NCBI GenBank assembly: GCA_016858145.1
Contig: JAEHOE010000066.1
Span: 496,001-560,000, forward strand
DNA length: 64,000 nt
Source: Edaphochlamys debaryana
Lineage: Eukaryota > Chlorophyta > Chlorophyceae > Chlamydomonadales
Reading direction: 5' to 3'
Part shown: in pieces, positions 10,101 through 21,073 of the stretch
Numbering within the stretch: the stretch's first letter is position 1
Layout of the letters: every line of letters starts with the position of its first letter
Program-made: the position numbers and the translations under genes
Notes under the pieces: generated by a model
Databases searched by the model: none
What the model was told of the DNA's origin: nothing
What the model saw: the letters and a program-made list of their open reading frames with translations, nothing else

Positions 10101-12195
10101 CGCCCCACATTCTCCAGGGTCCCCCGGCGCCGCCCCCGCCCTCTTCTGCGGGCCGGCCCGATCCCGATCCAGACCCCGGTTGGTCACCGCCGGTCTGAGC
10201 CTGGGCCTGGGCCTGGGGCTGGGCCTGAGGCTGGGGCCAAGGCTGCGGCGCCTGTGGGCCCGTCTGGGCCTGCGGTGCCGAGTGGGGCCTGGGGGCTCGG
10301 AAGGAGCGCCCCTCGAGCCGCATGGGCGCCGCGCCGGCGGCCTCACCGCCGCCAGAGGAGCCGCCGGAGGCTGCGGCAGACGCAGTGGGCTCCTCGCCTG
10401 AGACGCGAAGGATTGCTGGGTCGATCGGCGCGGAAAAGAGGAACCGAGACGTGCTGCGGCCTGGCTCAGCGGTCGCGGGCACGCGACTCGCGCCGCCCTC
10501 GCTGCCGCTGCCACTGCCACCGCTGCCGCTGCCGCCGCCGCTGCCGCCTCCGGTCGCGCCGCTGCCGCGACCGCTGGTGGCGGCCTCGCCCTCGCCCCGC
10601 GATCCGCCCTGGGAGTCCCCCCTCTCACGGCCCATGCGCCACGCGCTGACGCCCCGCCGCTGGCGCTTGGGCGTCCGGACCTGGCCCGACCCCGCCGACC
10701 CGCGGCGCCGCCGTTGGGCGGTCGACACAAGCACCTTCTGCCTCTGCCGTGGTGGTCCCGTCGACGGAGAGCCAGCGGGCCGAGCGGCCGCCGCCGCGGA
10801 GGCTGCCGCAGCCGCCGCCGCCGCCGCCGCAGCGAGGCCAGGGATCACGGCTGCCGCTGCCGACGCGCCGCCGGCGAAGCGTGGCGTGTCGGACTGCGCG
10901 GCGGCGCTCGAGTCCTCTGCGCCGCCGCCGGCCTCGTCGCCAGATCCGTCGTCCCCGCCGCCAGTGTCGCTGTCAGCCTGGGCGGAGCCGGCCGCTGGCG
11001 TGCCGCTGCCCCCCGCCGGCCCCCTCTGGCGCTGGTTGTAGCGGACCTTGTAGGAGGTCTGTGGCGAGGGCACGCAGACAGGGCGGCCAGGCTGTTGGCG
11101 GGTGCTTTGAAAGGGGGTAGCCCCAGCACTTAGTCTACTCACAAACCACGTTATGATTCCTTTAGATAGCGCCGTTGCCCTGGCCCCGAGCCGTAGACCT
11201 CACTTGGCGCATGTCATCGAAAAGTTTGTCCAGGGGACGGTCGGGGTCGTTGAGTACGGCAGCAACCTGCTCGTCCAGTCGGGGCAGGAGGACCTGCAGA
11301 ACAGTCCAGAGGAGCAGTTTGTCAAGGGAGGGGTTGAATGCCTCGAGTGAGGGGCGAAGGAAGAGGAGCTTGGAGTGATGGCCGCGTGGGGCAGGATTCG
11401 CAGGGGCGTGCGAGCTGTCGGCTGCCAGGCCTGCCACGCGGTACGGTACGTGAAGGCATGCGTCTGCACCGTTTCTGCATGGGGCCCGGGCCTGATGGCA
11501 TCTGCTTCCATGCGTGTATGGGGGACCGGGTCGACTTGCCGCGGGCTGACGTGGAGGCCAGGGTCACCCCTACCTTGACCCAGCGCCGGACCTGCAGTTC
11601 CGGCTCCGGCCCGCTTCCCAAACGGTACCGATCAAAGTCGAAACGCCGCGGCCACCCACCTGAAGGTCCTGCGAGCTCAATCCACCATCCGCCTGAAGCT
11701 GTGCGCGTAGCGCTTCCAAAGATGCAAGCTTGCGGTGGGGCCATCGTTGGATGCCACGGAGCCGGCACACCTTCTTGAGCCGCGACTGGCTGATTCCCAA
11801 GGCACATGCCGCGTCTCGCGCAGGCAGGTGAAAAAGCTGCGGAGGTCGCACGGGACATTTCGGTTGTGTACGTGCGGGGAATTGGCGGGGAGAGGCGCGA
11901 TCGCCCGCCCAGCACTAGCAGGCTCATTAGTGAACATATCATGTGTCAGGACAAAGGTTTGTGCAGGGGAGCAGCGCAGGAAGTGCGGCTGCGGGCCCCT
12001 TCCGGCCAGCTCTCCTTGGCTCCACGGCGCAAGCGAACCGGTGTGCCCCACCCGTCCAGCGCCGGGGCCCCGACTTTCCCGTCCAAAATGGTTCTCGTCT
12101 ACCCCAAGGAGGTAAGGCCTTACCTCCCGAAGTTTGTTAAGTGGCGGGCCCGAGCTCGCGTCAGGGGCATTTGCCGCCGAATCGTCAGCCCGCAT
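4102..12195 (-). CDS. RWP-RK domain transcription factor with giant low-complexity C-terminus
   Basis: Five exons: 12195-12124, 11836-11660, 11368-11204, 11058-9022 and 8811-4102. All junctions are phase 0, giving about 2,386 residues. The ATG at 12195 has in-frame stops upstream. Exons 1-2 join to give LRELFHLPARDAACALGISQ, then SRLKKVCRLRGIQRWPHRKL (residues about 22-62). This is a complete RWP-RK helix-turn-helix with RWPHRK at the signature, the DNA-binding domain of nitrogen-response and gamete-determination factors in plants and algae. Exon 3 encodes a helical segment (PSLDKLLLWTVLQVLLPRLDE); exon 4 opens with YKVRYNQRQRG. Everything after is Pro/Gly/Ser/Ala-rich, with (Ala-Gln)n runs, poly-Pro, poly-Ala and a short poly-Gln near the end, and is probably disordered. 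A nuclear role is inferred. The exon 3 acceptor (AAG after a weak pyrimidine tract) and the 9021-8812 intron are the least certain points; without that intron the frame stops at 8911. Confidence 0.78.
6712..6768 (-). repeat. In-frame hexanucleotide repeat coding (Ala-Gln/His)n
   Basis: A GGGCCT-type hexamer array inside the last RWP-RK exon encodes alternating Ala-Gln and Ala-His. A second array of the same type lies at about 8284-8334 in the same exon, and a shorter one near 10200-10230 in exon 4. The unit is a multiple of three, so length changes keep frame. Confidence 0.8.
8284..8334 (-). repeat. Second in-frame (Ala-Gln)n hexanucleotide repeat
   Basis: Same GCCTGG-type unit as the array near 6712-6768, in the same reading frame of the RWP-RK last exon. 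It codes for about eight Ala-Gln pairs. Confidence 0.8.
12108..12127. repeat. 20-bp perfect palindrome spanning the RWP-RK exon 1 donor
   Basis: The 20 bases equal their own reverse complement (half-site GGAGGTAAGG). The minus-strand donor GAG|GTAAGG of RWP-RK exon 1 lies inside, so an identical donor-like sequence also reads on the plus strand. Confidence 0.9.
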
Positions 12196-13534
12196 CAGAG
12201 TGCAGCGGTGCGGCGACGCCACTTCTAGTGAAGCATTAACGTCTGCTCATCAAGTCTACTGCGGGCCCCAGCCAGTCGCGGCTCGCGTCCAGAAACCAAT
12301 GGGGGTGTCGCAGGGGCGCGGCCGTCTGTGTTCAGCCACGCAGCCCCACAAGAAGTGGCGCAAGTGTTGCACATACTATCGGTGCGTACTGTGAGGCCTA
12401 TACGAGCGCGGAAAGCGGGCACTTGCAGCGTGCATTTGCGCCGAGCTGAGCCCGAGTAGGTGCTGTAGCGGGTGTCTGTTGATTGGTGATGTAGCTAGGG
12501 TAAGAGTTAAGCGTCTTGACTGTGCACTCCCCACAGCGACGGTGGCTAGGGCCAAAACGATCCAGCCCGTGCGGTTAGTTCGATCCGCCGCGGAACTCAT
12601 CCGCCGACCCATCCAGCGCCTGGCGCTCGCATCGCGGGATCCCTTACTTCTAGGAGTGCGCGTTAGTCCGGTGTACCAAGCGCGGCTGCAGGTTGGACCG
12701 AACGAGCGACGTGCTACCGACTCGCACCCTGAGCAGGCCCCCGAAGACCCAGGCAGCTGCACACGCCCAAACGCCGCCGCCCCCTCGCGGCGGCCCAACC
12801 CGAACGCCACCGCCTGCGTACACGTTCTTTGCATAACAAACGCAGGTCAGAACCCGACACAAAGAGCGTGCGGGAGCTCCCTTCACCACAGACAATTCCG
12901 TCCAAGTCTCGTCCCCGCGGCCTCCCGTGTCTTCCCGCAAGTCCTGCCCAACTCGTTGCGGCCCAACCCCCCGCCTTCGCCCAAGCCCGCGGCCCGGGAA
13001 GGGCGCTTGGTGTCTGGGCGGGGCGGACTGGCTATGTGGGAGACTGCAGGCGCTTTCCTCACATGCGCAAGGACCTTCCAGCAACCGCGCACCGTTGCTA
13101 CTGCCCCACACATTTAGCGACTGTCACACCTAGACCCCAGCCACCAGCCACACACGATGCGTGCAGGCCAGCGCGAGTAACCCCGTGCGCGCACAGCTCT
13201 CTCTTCGCCAACCCCTGCGCCTCCAGTCGCCGCAATGCCTGTGCGACCTAGGGCTTCCACGCAGCCCCGACCCATGTACGTAACAGCAGCGCACCCCGTC
13301 CAGGTCTGTATCGTGTACGCCTCACAACAAGTATACGGACACAAGCAGCGGCACGCTCCCTCGCCACTCACCGATAGCAGCACAAACCCACCCCACCCTC
13401 TTCCTCCTCCCCTACCTCTCCACAACCACCCCTACCCCTACCCCGCCCTCGCTCCGGCCCCTCCGCGCTCCTCCCCACGCCCGCGCAGCCACACCACCTC
13501 CGCCCTGCTCTCCTCCACCCTCCTTCCCACAGCC
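12196..13534. other. Intergenic: 3' flank of SAM gene and upstream region of RWP-RK gene
   Basis: No credible coding exons. The region must contain the 3' UTR of the SAM-domain gene (stop at 13535) and the RWP-RK promoter (start at 12195), both genes being read leftwards. It holds one copy of a 70-bp dispersed repeat (12506-12575). No TGTAA signal was found on the minus strand by eye. Confidence 0.6.
12506..12575 (+). repeat. Dispersed ~70-bp repeat, copy 1
   Basis: Matches 15836-15904 in the same orientation with four substitutions and one single-base indel. The shared core includes CTGTGCACTCC, CAGCGACGGTGGCTAGGGCC and CGATCCAGCCCGTGC. Similarity stops sharply on both sides, as expected of a discrete element. 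Confidence 0.85.
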
Positions 13535-16500
13535 TCATCGCGCCGATCTCGGCCTCGAGTACATGACCGACGATGCCAGGATCTCGGCCTCCTTAGCCAT
13601 GCGGTCGTGGGCGGCCTTCTCGGCCTTGGCCCTCCGCTTGGCCCCGTCCTCCATGAGTCGCTCGAAGAAGCCGTCGATGCGTGTGGGCGCCAGTTGGCGC
13701 TTGGGCGGAACGAGGGAGGCGTAGGCCTGGGCCGGGAGGAGGCGCGGGGGCAGGGGGCAGGCGGGTCGGGTCAGGTTGGAGGGGGCGGGTGGAGGGGGGC
13801 CGGTAGCGGGCCTGGTTGGGAGCTGGGCCGCGGGCCTGGACGGGAGCGGGCGCGGGTCCGGGCCCGGGTACGGTCCCAGGCCCGGGCCCAGCCGGGCCCG
13901 GCAGCTCCCGCCCGCTTGGGAATCTGTCGCGCCCGCCTGCGCCAGCCGACTGCCGTTCCTCGGGTTTTCCGCATCCCGGCATTCGTGGGCCCAGTCGCCC
14001 GTAGGCCCGGCGCTGGTCCGCTGGGCCGGACCTGGCGGGGCCTCCGCAGCCCGTGAGCGCACCGCTCCGAGTGCCCTTCGGCAGGCCTTCAGCCGAGCTG
14101 CATCGGGCCCTTCGAGTTCGGCGCAAAGTAAACATTCCCCCGAAGCTGCTACGCTATGGCCACCCGTGCTGCTGCTCGGAGTCCACCTCACCTGACGAAT
14201 CTTCTTGTTGCGCTCCTCCAGGTCCCGTTGCGTGAACTCGATGAACTTTTGCGTCCGGATCTGGCGAAAGACACACACAGCAGAAACGGGCCAACGCATC
14301 CAGGTGAGACAGGGCACAGCAGGCGCGCCTGCAAGGCCGCTAGTGCCACTGTAGGCGCAGCCCCACGCCAAGATAGCGACGGCGCAGCGCACGGCTCGCC
14401 CCACACAGCAGCCCCCGTCCCTCACCGCCTCCTCCCACCCTCCCTTCCCCTCCTCCGCCCCGCCCCTTCCTTGCCCCGCCCCCGCCTCACCGCCCTATAG
14501 ACACCCAGGCGCTTGGGACGCTCCGTGAGGGGCTTGAGGCGCTTCAGGTCGTCCGCGCGGCTCTTGCCCAGCAGCTTGACCGTGAACTCCACGAAGTCCA
14601 TGCCGCCCACGGCCATGGGGGAGACCTCCACGATGTCGGTGGGGGGCGCGTGCTGTGTGAGCGTGCCGCCTGGAGAAGGGGAGGAGGGGGAGGGCAGAGG
14701 GGAGGAGGAGGGTAAAGGTGGGTTGAGGAGAGGGGCGGGAGTGCGGCCGGCGTGCCAGCTCCCCGTGGCTCCGTCCCCAGCACCCCCTTTCCGCTTTCCC
14801 TGGACGAGGTCGGGCTGCTTGCTAGGTCCACATGCTCCGGCCGCCAGCCCCCCCTCCGTCCCCACGCCCTGCGCCCCCGTCCCGCCCCGGCTGCCCCCCC
14901 CCCTCCGCCCGCTCACCCATCTCCCGCGCCTTGGTCCCCTCCATGCCCTCCCCCAGGCGGTCCATCTCCGCCTGCATCAGCGGAGCCAAGCCGTCCGAGG
15001 CCCAGCGCGGGTCGTTGACCCAGTCAACGTCGCACTCGAAGCCCGCCGACCGCTCCTGCGGGAGTGACAACAACAACAACACAAGAAAGGGAAGAGATGG
15101 GTGGGTGAGTGATGGGGTGTGCGGAGCAGGTGGGTGGGTGGGCGGGTGCTCGGGCACAGCACGGGAGGGAGGCGGGTTGACTTTGGACGTGGAGTTGTGA
15201 GGGCGGCGGCAGAAGGCCGTGGTGATACAGCTTGTGTAAGAGGGATAGGTAAGCTACAGCGCAAGCGCAGACTGCTGTTGTGATTGCGAGTGCGGCCTGC
15301 GGCGGTCGCTCACCTCAGGTTTGTCGCGCACGCGCTCCCACCAGTTGTCGTACCGAACGCGGTACTCGAGCGCACGGCTGCGCAACAGGCACAGCGCGAA
15401 GCCGGGGGATGAGTTACGGCCGAAGCATACAAGGAGAGGGCGCCTCCGCCTCGGGCCAGCCTCCCAGCCGGCGTGCTCCCCGCCCCTCCAGCCCGCCCAA
15501 TCCACCCGTCGGCCGAGCAATACCCCTCTGTACTACCGCCCATTGCACCCTGCACCCCACCCAAGCCGCCCCCCTAGCCCCATCCCCCAACCCCCTGCCC
15601 CCTGCAACCCCACTCACTCGATGAGTCGGTCCAGCAGCTCGTCCGTGATGGCCGGCTCTGACGGCTCCCCGTCGTCCCCCCGCCAGCCCAGCAGCGCAAA
15701 GAAGGACACCGCCTGGTCCAGGTCCTCCCGGTCCTTGGCCCCGGGCAGGTACTGGGCGCCCAGGGTCTGCGTCAGCCACTTCTTTTCCAGCGCCTGGGCG
15801 GGTGGGGTGAGGGTGGGGTGGTGGGTGGGGGTGGGGTTGAGCGTCTTGGCTGTGCACTCCGCACAGCGACGGTGGCTAGGGCCAAACGATCCAGCCCGTG
15901 CAGTCACAACCTCCCCTCCCTTCCCCAGCGCCACCCTCCCTCCCTCGCTTTCCTTCCTGCCCTTCGGCAGACCCACGTTGCAGCCCTACCTCCCTCCCGC
16001 TTCCGCCCCGCATCTACCCTCCCTCCCCTCCACCACCCACCTTCATGCGCCCGTTCTTGGCCCGCAGGTCCGAGCGGTAACGCTCCATGAAGGCCAGAGA
16101 GCGCAGCGCGGACATGGCCGCTGCCACCTTGGCGGGGCCGCGGGCCGAGTGGATGGGGCCGGCCTTGAGCCCCGCCTCGCGCCAGTTCTCGTTCTTTGAC
16201 AGCGAGTCGATGCACTGCAGCGGGCCGGGGAGAGTGGGAGGTGGACGGGAGGCGTGTGAGGGCTGCTCGTGTGAGCCAGGGAAGCGGCAGCTCGGCAGAA
16301 GCGTGTGTGAATCGGGGGCGAGGGCGCATGGGTGAGCACAAGGAGCAAGCGCAACGGAGGCGGGGCGGGGACCCCGCCGGCCTGCGCACGCCGGCCACCC
16401 GCCTCCCACCCGCGTCCCACTCCTCCTCACCCCCACTACCCCCCACCCCCACCCCTGCAACCACTACACACCTCGTCGATCTGCCCCTCGTAGTCCTCCG

Positions 16501-19500
16501 GGTTGCGCTCCAGCTCGATGTGGCAGCGCTGCCGCAGTGCGTCCTTGAGCAGCGAGAACTCCGCGTCGGACTGGGCGGGGTTGATGGGCGCCGCGCCGCC
16601 GGGGCCGGAGAACTCGGGGTAGTAGCGCCGCTCCAGCTCCTGGGGGGTGTGGTGGAGTGGGGGGTGGGAAGGTGGGATGGGGGCGACGCGTTAGGTTTGG
16701 GGGAAGAGTGGGCGCGCGCGGCTTGGGCCTGACAGACGGACGACGAGGCGCAGTCCAGCAAGCGGACCGCCGTGCTCGCCGCCATCCCACCAACACGTGC
16801 TCGCCACCAACCCAAGTGCCACGCTCCCACCCACCTTTCTGGCACCCTCGCGCTTGCGTAGGTCGTTGTTGAGGCGGTCCAGGAACTTGTTGCCGCCCGC
16901 CTCGCCGTACTCGCCGCCGCCGCCGCCGCCCAGCATGCGTTTCGATGCGGGGTTGATGCGGGGCTGCGGGGGGGAGGGGCGCCGGGACGAGGGCGAACGC
17001 AGGGTTTCAGCGCCACGCCAACATGCGAAGATAATGTGCTTGCCCTGCATCCTTGTATACTGTATACTGTAGCAGCCCATGCCACGCCCCTGCTACGACG
17101 TTTCCCACCAGCCCGGCACCGCCCCCGCACCTGGAACGTCATGTCCACAGAGTCTGGGTCGCCGGGGCGGGCGAACCGCTCCGACGCCCAGTTGTTGTGC
17201 TGCGGGAGAGAAATAGCGAGCGGGCCGAGTCTGTCAGTCAGCCGTATTCCAAAGGGCGTTGCTGAGAGCGACACAGGTCGAAGGCCCAGGGGCCAGGTTG
17301 CGCGGCCACCAGCAGCAACCGCCCACAAGAGCGCCCTTCTCCCCAGTCCCCATCCACCCACACATCCGGTCACGCCACTGCCCAACTGCCCACACCGCTG
17401 CCCCATCGGTACCAGCAGCTGAGCACACGGAACGCACCTTTGAGCCCGGGCCCACGTGGCGCCAGGGGATGCGCGCCGACGAGTCCACCGCCGTGCCCGT
17501 GGCCCCGAAGGCCGCGCGGTTCTTCTTCTCGATGTCTTGCAGCATGCCCTGGCGTGTGTGTGGTGGGGGTAGGGGGGGCGAAGGGGCGGGAGGCGGGAGG
17601 TGAGTGGTGGGTGTGGACGTGCACGAGCACGTTCGGGGTCGAGACCGTGTCGTTGCGTTGCCAGAGCGGGCCCCAACACACTGCAGCCTCATGCGCAGCG
17701 CTGTGCGCAGCGCCGGGCCTCTACCGTGCGCTCCTGACACCTCTCAGCTCTCGCGCAGCCTCCCTCCACACTTCCCTTGTGGGCTTGTGGCCAGCGTTAT
17801 GGCCCCCTCGCCTGCCCCCCCCCGCGGCGCTCACCCTGATGTGCGCCACCTCCTCCTTGGACAGGTTGGCGTTGTGCTGCAGCTGCTCCGCCAGAGCGCG
17901 GTGCTGCTCGGCACGGGCCTGGGGGGGAAGGGAGGGAGGGGGGGCGAGAGGTTCGGGGGCAGGGCCACGAGAGGGAGAGGGTTCGTGCTCTCACGCACAG
18001 AACAAGCGTGCGTGCACCACGTTCCCATACCCCATCCCGCAGCCCAGCCCCAGCCGCCACGGCCTGCACACGCTCACCAGGCACACCCACACACCCCCGT
18101 CCCGCCCACCCCAATCCCCGCTCCCCCCCCCTCGCCCTGCCCACCTGTGCTCGGTCCAGATCAAACAGCAGCCGCGCCCGCTGCTCGTACACCGTCACCT
18201 TGCCCAGCGCCGGGCCCAGGTAGTTATCGGGCGGGATGACGGACCTGGAGGCGGAGGCGGGGCGGCGGGGCCCGCCGGGCGGCGAGGCCGTAAGCGCGCC
18301 GCCGCCGCCCGCGGCCGCGCTGAACGGGCGGCGCCGCGCCGGCGCGTCGGTGCGGCCCTCGCCGCCCTCGTCGCCGTCCTTCTCCGCCGCTGCCTCCTCG
18401 TAGTTCTTCACCACCGTGGCCGCCGCCTCCAGGAGGGCCTGGCGGTGACCCAGGGGCCCAATGGCCAGCTCGGACTTGAGCTGCGAGTCCGTGAGGCGCA
18501 GCAGCAGGCGGCCGTCGACCAGGTGGTGCAGGAATCGCCTGGGGTGGCGGGGTGGCGGGGTGGAGGTTGTGGTGGGGAGGGAGGAGGGGGAGGAAGGGGT
18601 CGTGAGATGGCGGAAGACAGGGGCAGGGAGCGGGGGGGGGCGATCAAGGGGTGCAGCCCACCATCCCCCTGCCGGGTGTCCGCAGCCCCACACAGTACCG
18701 TCCTCAGCCGCCCCTGCCAGCCAAGCTCCTCCCCGCCCCCTGCCCCCCAAAGGCGCCCCGCGCCGCGCACCTGCGGTACTGGCCCAGGCCGATGAAGTCC
18801 ACCCACGTGGCCACCTCCTGGGGGTCCCACGTGGCCGGGTGCTTCCGCGTCAGCGAGTCCAGCGCCGCGGCAGCCCGGTCCCGAGGCGCCGCCGACAGAG
18901 GCCGCGGCCGGCCGCCACTGGGCCCCCCGTCCAGCCCGTCATCGCGCCGGCCGGAGAACGGCCGCGGGGCGCCGGGCGGGGGCACACGGATGGCGCCCTC
19001 GTCCCAACTGTCCCCCGCGGCGGACCCGGGTGAAGCAGAGGGCGGACGCTCGGACCGGGCGCTTCGCGTGGAGCCTGTGCGGGACAGTGGTGGCTTGGAT
19101 GGGGGCATCTCGCCGTCTGCGGCACCGCTGTCGTCCGGCGCGTCTGCAGGGAGGCGCTTGAAGACCGAGCCCTTGCGGCTGGAGGGCGTGGGCGTGGCCT
19201 CGCCACCGCCGCCGCCGCCCGCGCTCGACCGGGCCTGGAAGATGCTGCCGGCGGTGCTGATGGCCCCGCTCACACCGCCTGGCGGCGCGCCCCCGCCAGA
19301 AGGCGTGGCTGGGGTGCCTGAGGCCGAGAGCGAGCTGCGCATTGGCGTTGCCGTAGCAGGCTCATCCTCGTCTACCGGCTCGTCCTCGACGGGCGGTGCC
19401 GTGCGGCTCTTGGTGGACGCCGCACGGGACGTGGTACGCGAGGCCGCGCGGCTGGTCTTTGCAGACGTCTTGGCGTCCTCCTCGTCAAAGCCATCGTCGC

Positions 19501-21073
19501 TGTAGCCCCCGCCGTCACTGGAGCCGCCCGCGGGCGCAGCGGCGCTGCTGCGGGCTGATGCAGAGCGCCGTGCACAGGCAGACGCTGAGGGCGCGGAGCG
19601 CTTGGGCGCGGGCACCGAGCCGGTGATGGAGGCGGAGTGGGCGACGCTGCCGGACAGCGACAGCCCGAGGGAGGCGTCAGAGTTGGAGGCTGAGGGGGCT
19701 GGCTTGTCACCGTCCTCATCGCTGCCGCCCGCAGCGCTGCCCGCCTTGCTGGACTTGACGCCAGGCGGGCGCAGGGACACACCCGAGGACTTGGCAGAGA
19801 GGCCAGACACCGAGCCTGGGGCCGCGGGAGGCTTCTTTGATGCGCCGGAGCGCACGGAAGCATTGTCGTCGCCCAGGGCGCTGTAGCTGAGGCTGATGTT
19901 GCCATCCGCGTCGTCACCATCTATCTCGATGTCACCCGCGGCCGAGCGGGCGGGCTTGCTGCCGCTCTTCGGCGTTCCGGCCGCCGAAGCCGAGGGCGTG
20001 CTCCGCTTCACAGAGATAGACCCAGCCGCTGAGCCGGCCACAGACGGCTCCCGCACCGCGGGTGTTGTTGCGGTGGACCGCGCCTTGGACGGCCGCTCCG
20101 ATCCCGCATCGGAGTAGGAGATGGACGCGCCCAGGTCGCCCAGGTCGCTGCCCTTTTCCGAGGCCAATCGGGAGATGGTCCGTGAGGGCGCCTTGGTGGA
20201 CCCAGGGGCCGCGGGCGTGGTGGCCGTGGACTTGGGCTTGGAGCCGCGCTCCGAGTTCAGGTCGGAGAATGCGATCGAGGCGTTGCCCTCGTCCGTGTTC
20301 TCCTGGATGCTGAGCCCTGCCCCGCCTAGCCCTGACGGCTTCCGGCTGCCGAGCCCCGACACCCCAGAGGCTGACGGCCGGGCGGAGGGCACGGCCGAGC
20401 CCGCTACTGACTTGGGTTTGGACGGACGGTCTGAGGCCGCATCGGAGAAGGCTATGGATGCGTTGTCATCGTCGCCGTCCAGGGCAATGCTGGTGCTGGC
20501 CCCCGGCTTGGCGCTCCCTGCAAATGAGGGCGCCCTGGCGCTCCCTGCCAAGGAGGGGGCTTTGACGGACCCCGCTAGGGACTGCTGGCGCGGGGTGGCC
20601 GCCTGGGAGCCAGCTCGGCTGGGCCGCTCCGAGGCGGCGTCTGAGAATGCGATGGAGGCGTTTGGGTCCTCGTCCGCACCGCCAAAGTTCTTTTCTGAAG
20701 TCAGACGGCTGCTAGGCCTAGCGCTCCCTGCGACGGAAGGGGCCCTGGCACTCCCAGCTACGGAGGGTGCCCTGGCGGATCCCGCCACGGAGGGGGTCCG
20801 CTGCACCGCTGACTCCGAGAAGTCTATGGAGGCGCTGGCTCCGCCCTGCGAGGGAGGGGGAGGGCCCAAGCCGGGAGTGAAGGTGTGCCTAGTTGTAGGC
20901 CGAGGGGAGGGCCGAGGGTGGGCCTAGCTTGCAAGCCAGCCGAGCATAGAAGAGCATCAGCGCGAGATTCTCAGCAGTCACGGGGCCTGCGCGTCTCGCA
21001 CACAAGACCGCTGCGCCAGCATCCCCGCGGCCCCGCCCGTTGACGCGTGCCCTCTCCAGCGCACCTTACTCAT
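13535..21073 (-). CDS. SAM-domain protein with repetitive Ser-rich N-terminus
   Basis: Fifteen exons in matching phase give about 1,343 residues: 21073-21065 (codes only MSK), 20845-18771, 18538-18145, 17918-17835, 17548-17438, 17199-17131, 16963-16835, 16639-16472, 16214-16041, 15793-15618, 15377-15314, 15055-14917, 14669-14491, 14260-14192 and 13726-13535. Residues about 1-640 are low-complexity, with SVAGSARAP repeats and six dispersed copies of a SIAFSDxxSERPS-like motif. A sterile alpha motif spans about 671-738 (WDPQEVATWVDFIGLGQYRR, then FLHHLVDGRLLLRLTDSQL) and is split by an intron. The C-terminal 500 residues are charged and mostly helical, with many short exons, and contain no family I can name. 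SAM domains mediate protein-protein contacts. A ciliary or cytoskeletal scaffold is possible but is a guess. The nine-base first exon is the weakest part; the rest is well supported by phase. Confidence 0.8.
15836..15904 (+). repeat. Dispersed ~70-bp repeat, copy 2 (in SAM-gene intron)
   Basis: Lies inside the intron 15794-16040 of the SAM-domain gene, antisense to it, and matches 12506-12575. In this copy CTGTGC-ACTCC-GCACAG forms a perfect 6-bp stem, flanked by CGTC/GACG; copy 1 has one change in the stem. Confidence 0.85.

Noticed and set aside
12577..12585. tRNA gene suggested by a B-box-like GTTCGATCC
   Set aside because: No A box at proper distance and no cloverleaf could be drawn; retained only as a hint that the 70-bp repeat may be SINE-derived.
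13235..14056. 273-residue plus-strand open frame
   Set aside because: Antisense to the last SAM-gene exon and intron; Pro/Gly/Arg bias only.
15904..17679. 591-residue open frame on the minus strand
   Set aside because: It runs through several real SAM-gene introns and exons in the wrong frame; the conserved, phase-matched exons explain the region.
17440..18795. 451-residue plus-strand open frame
   Set aside because: Antisense shadow of SAM-gene exons in GC-rich DNA; low-complexity Pro/Arg sequence with no family resemblance.
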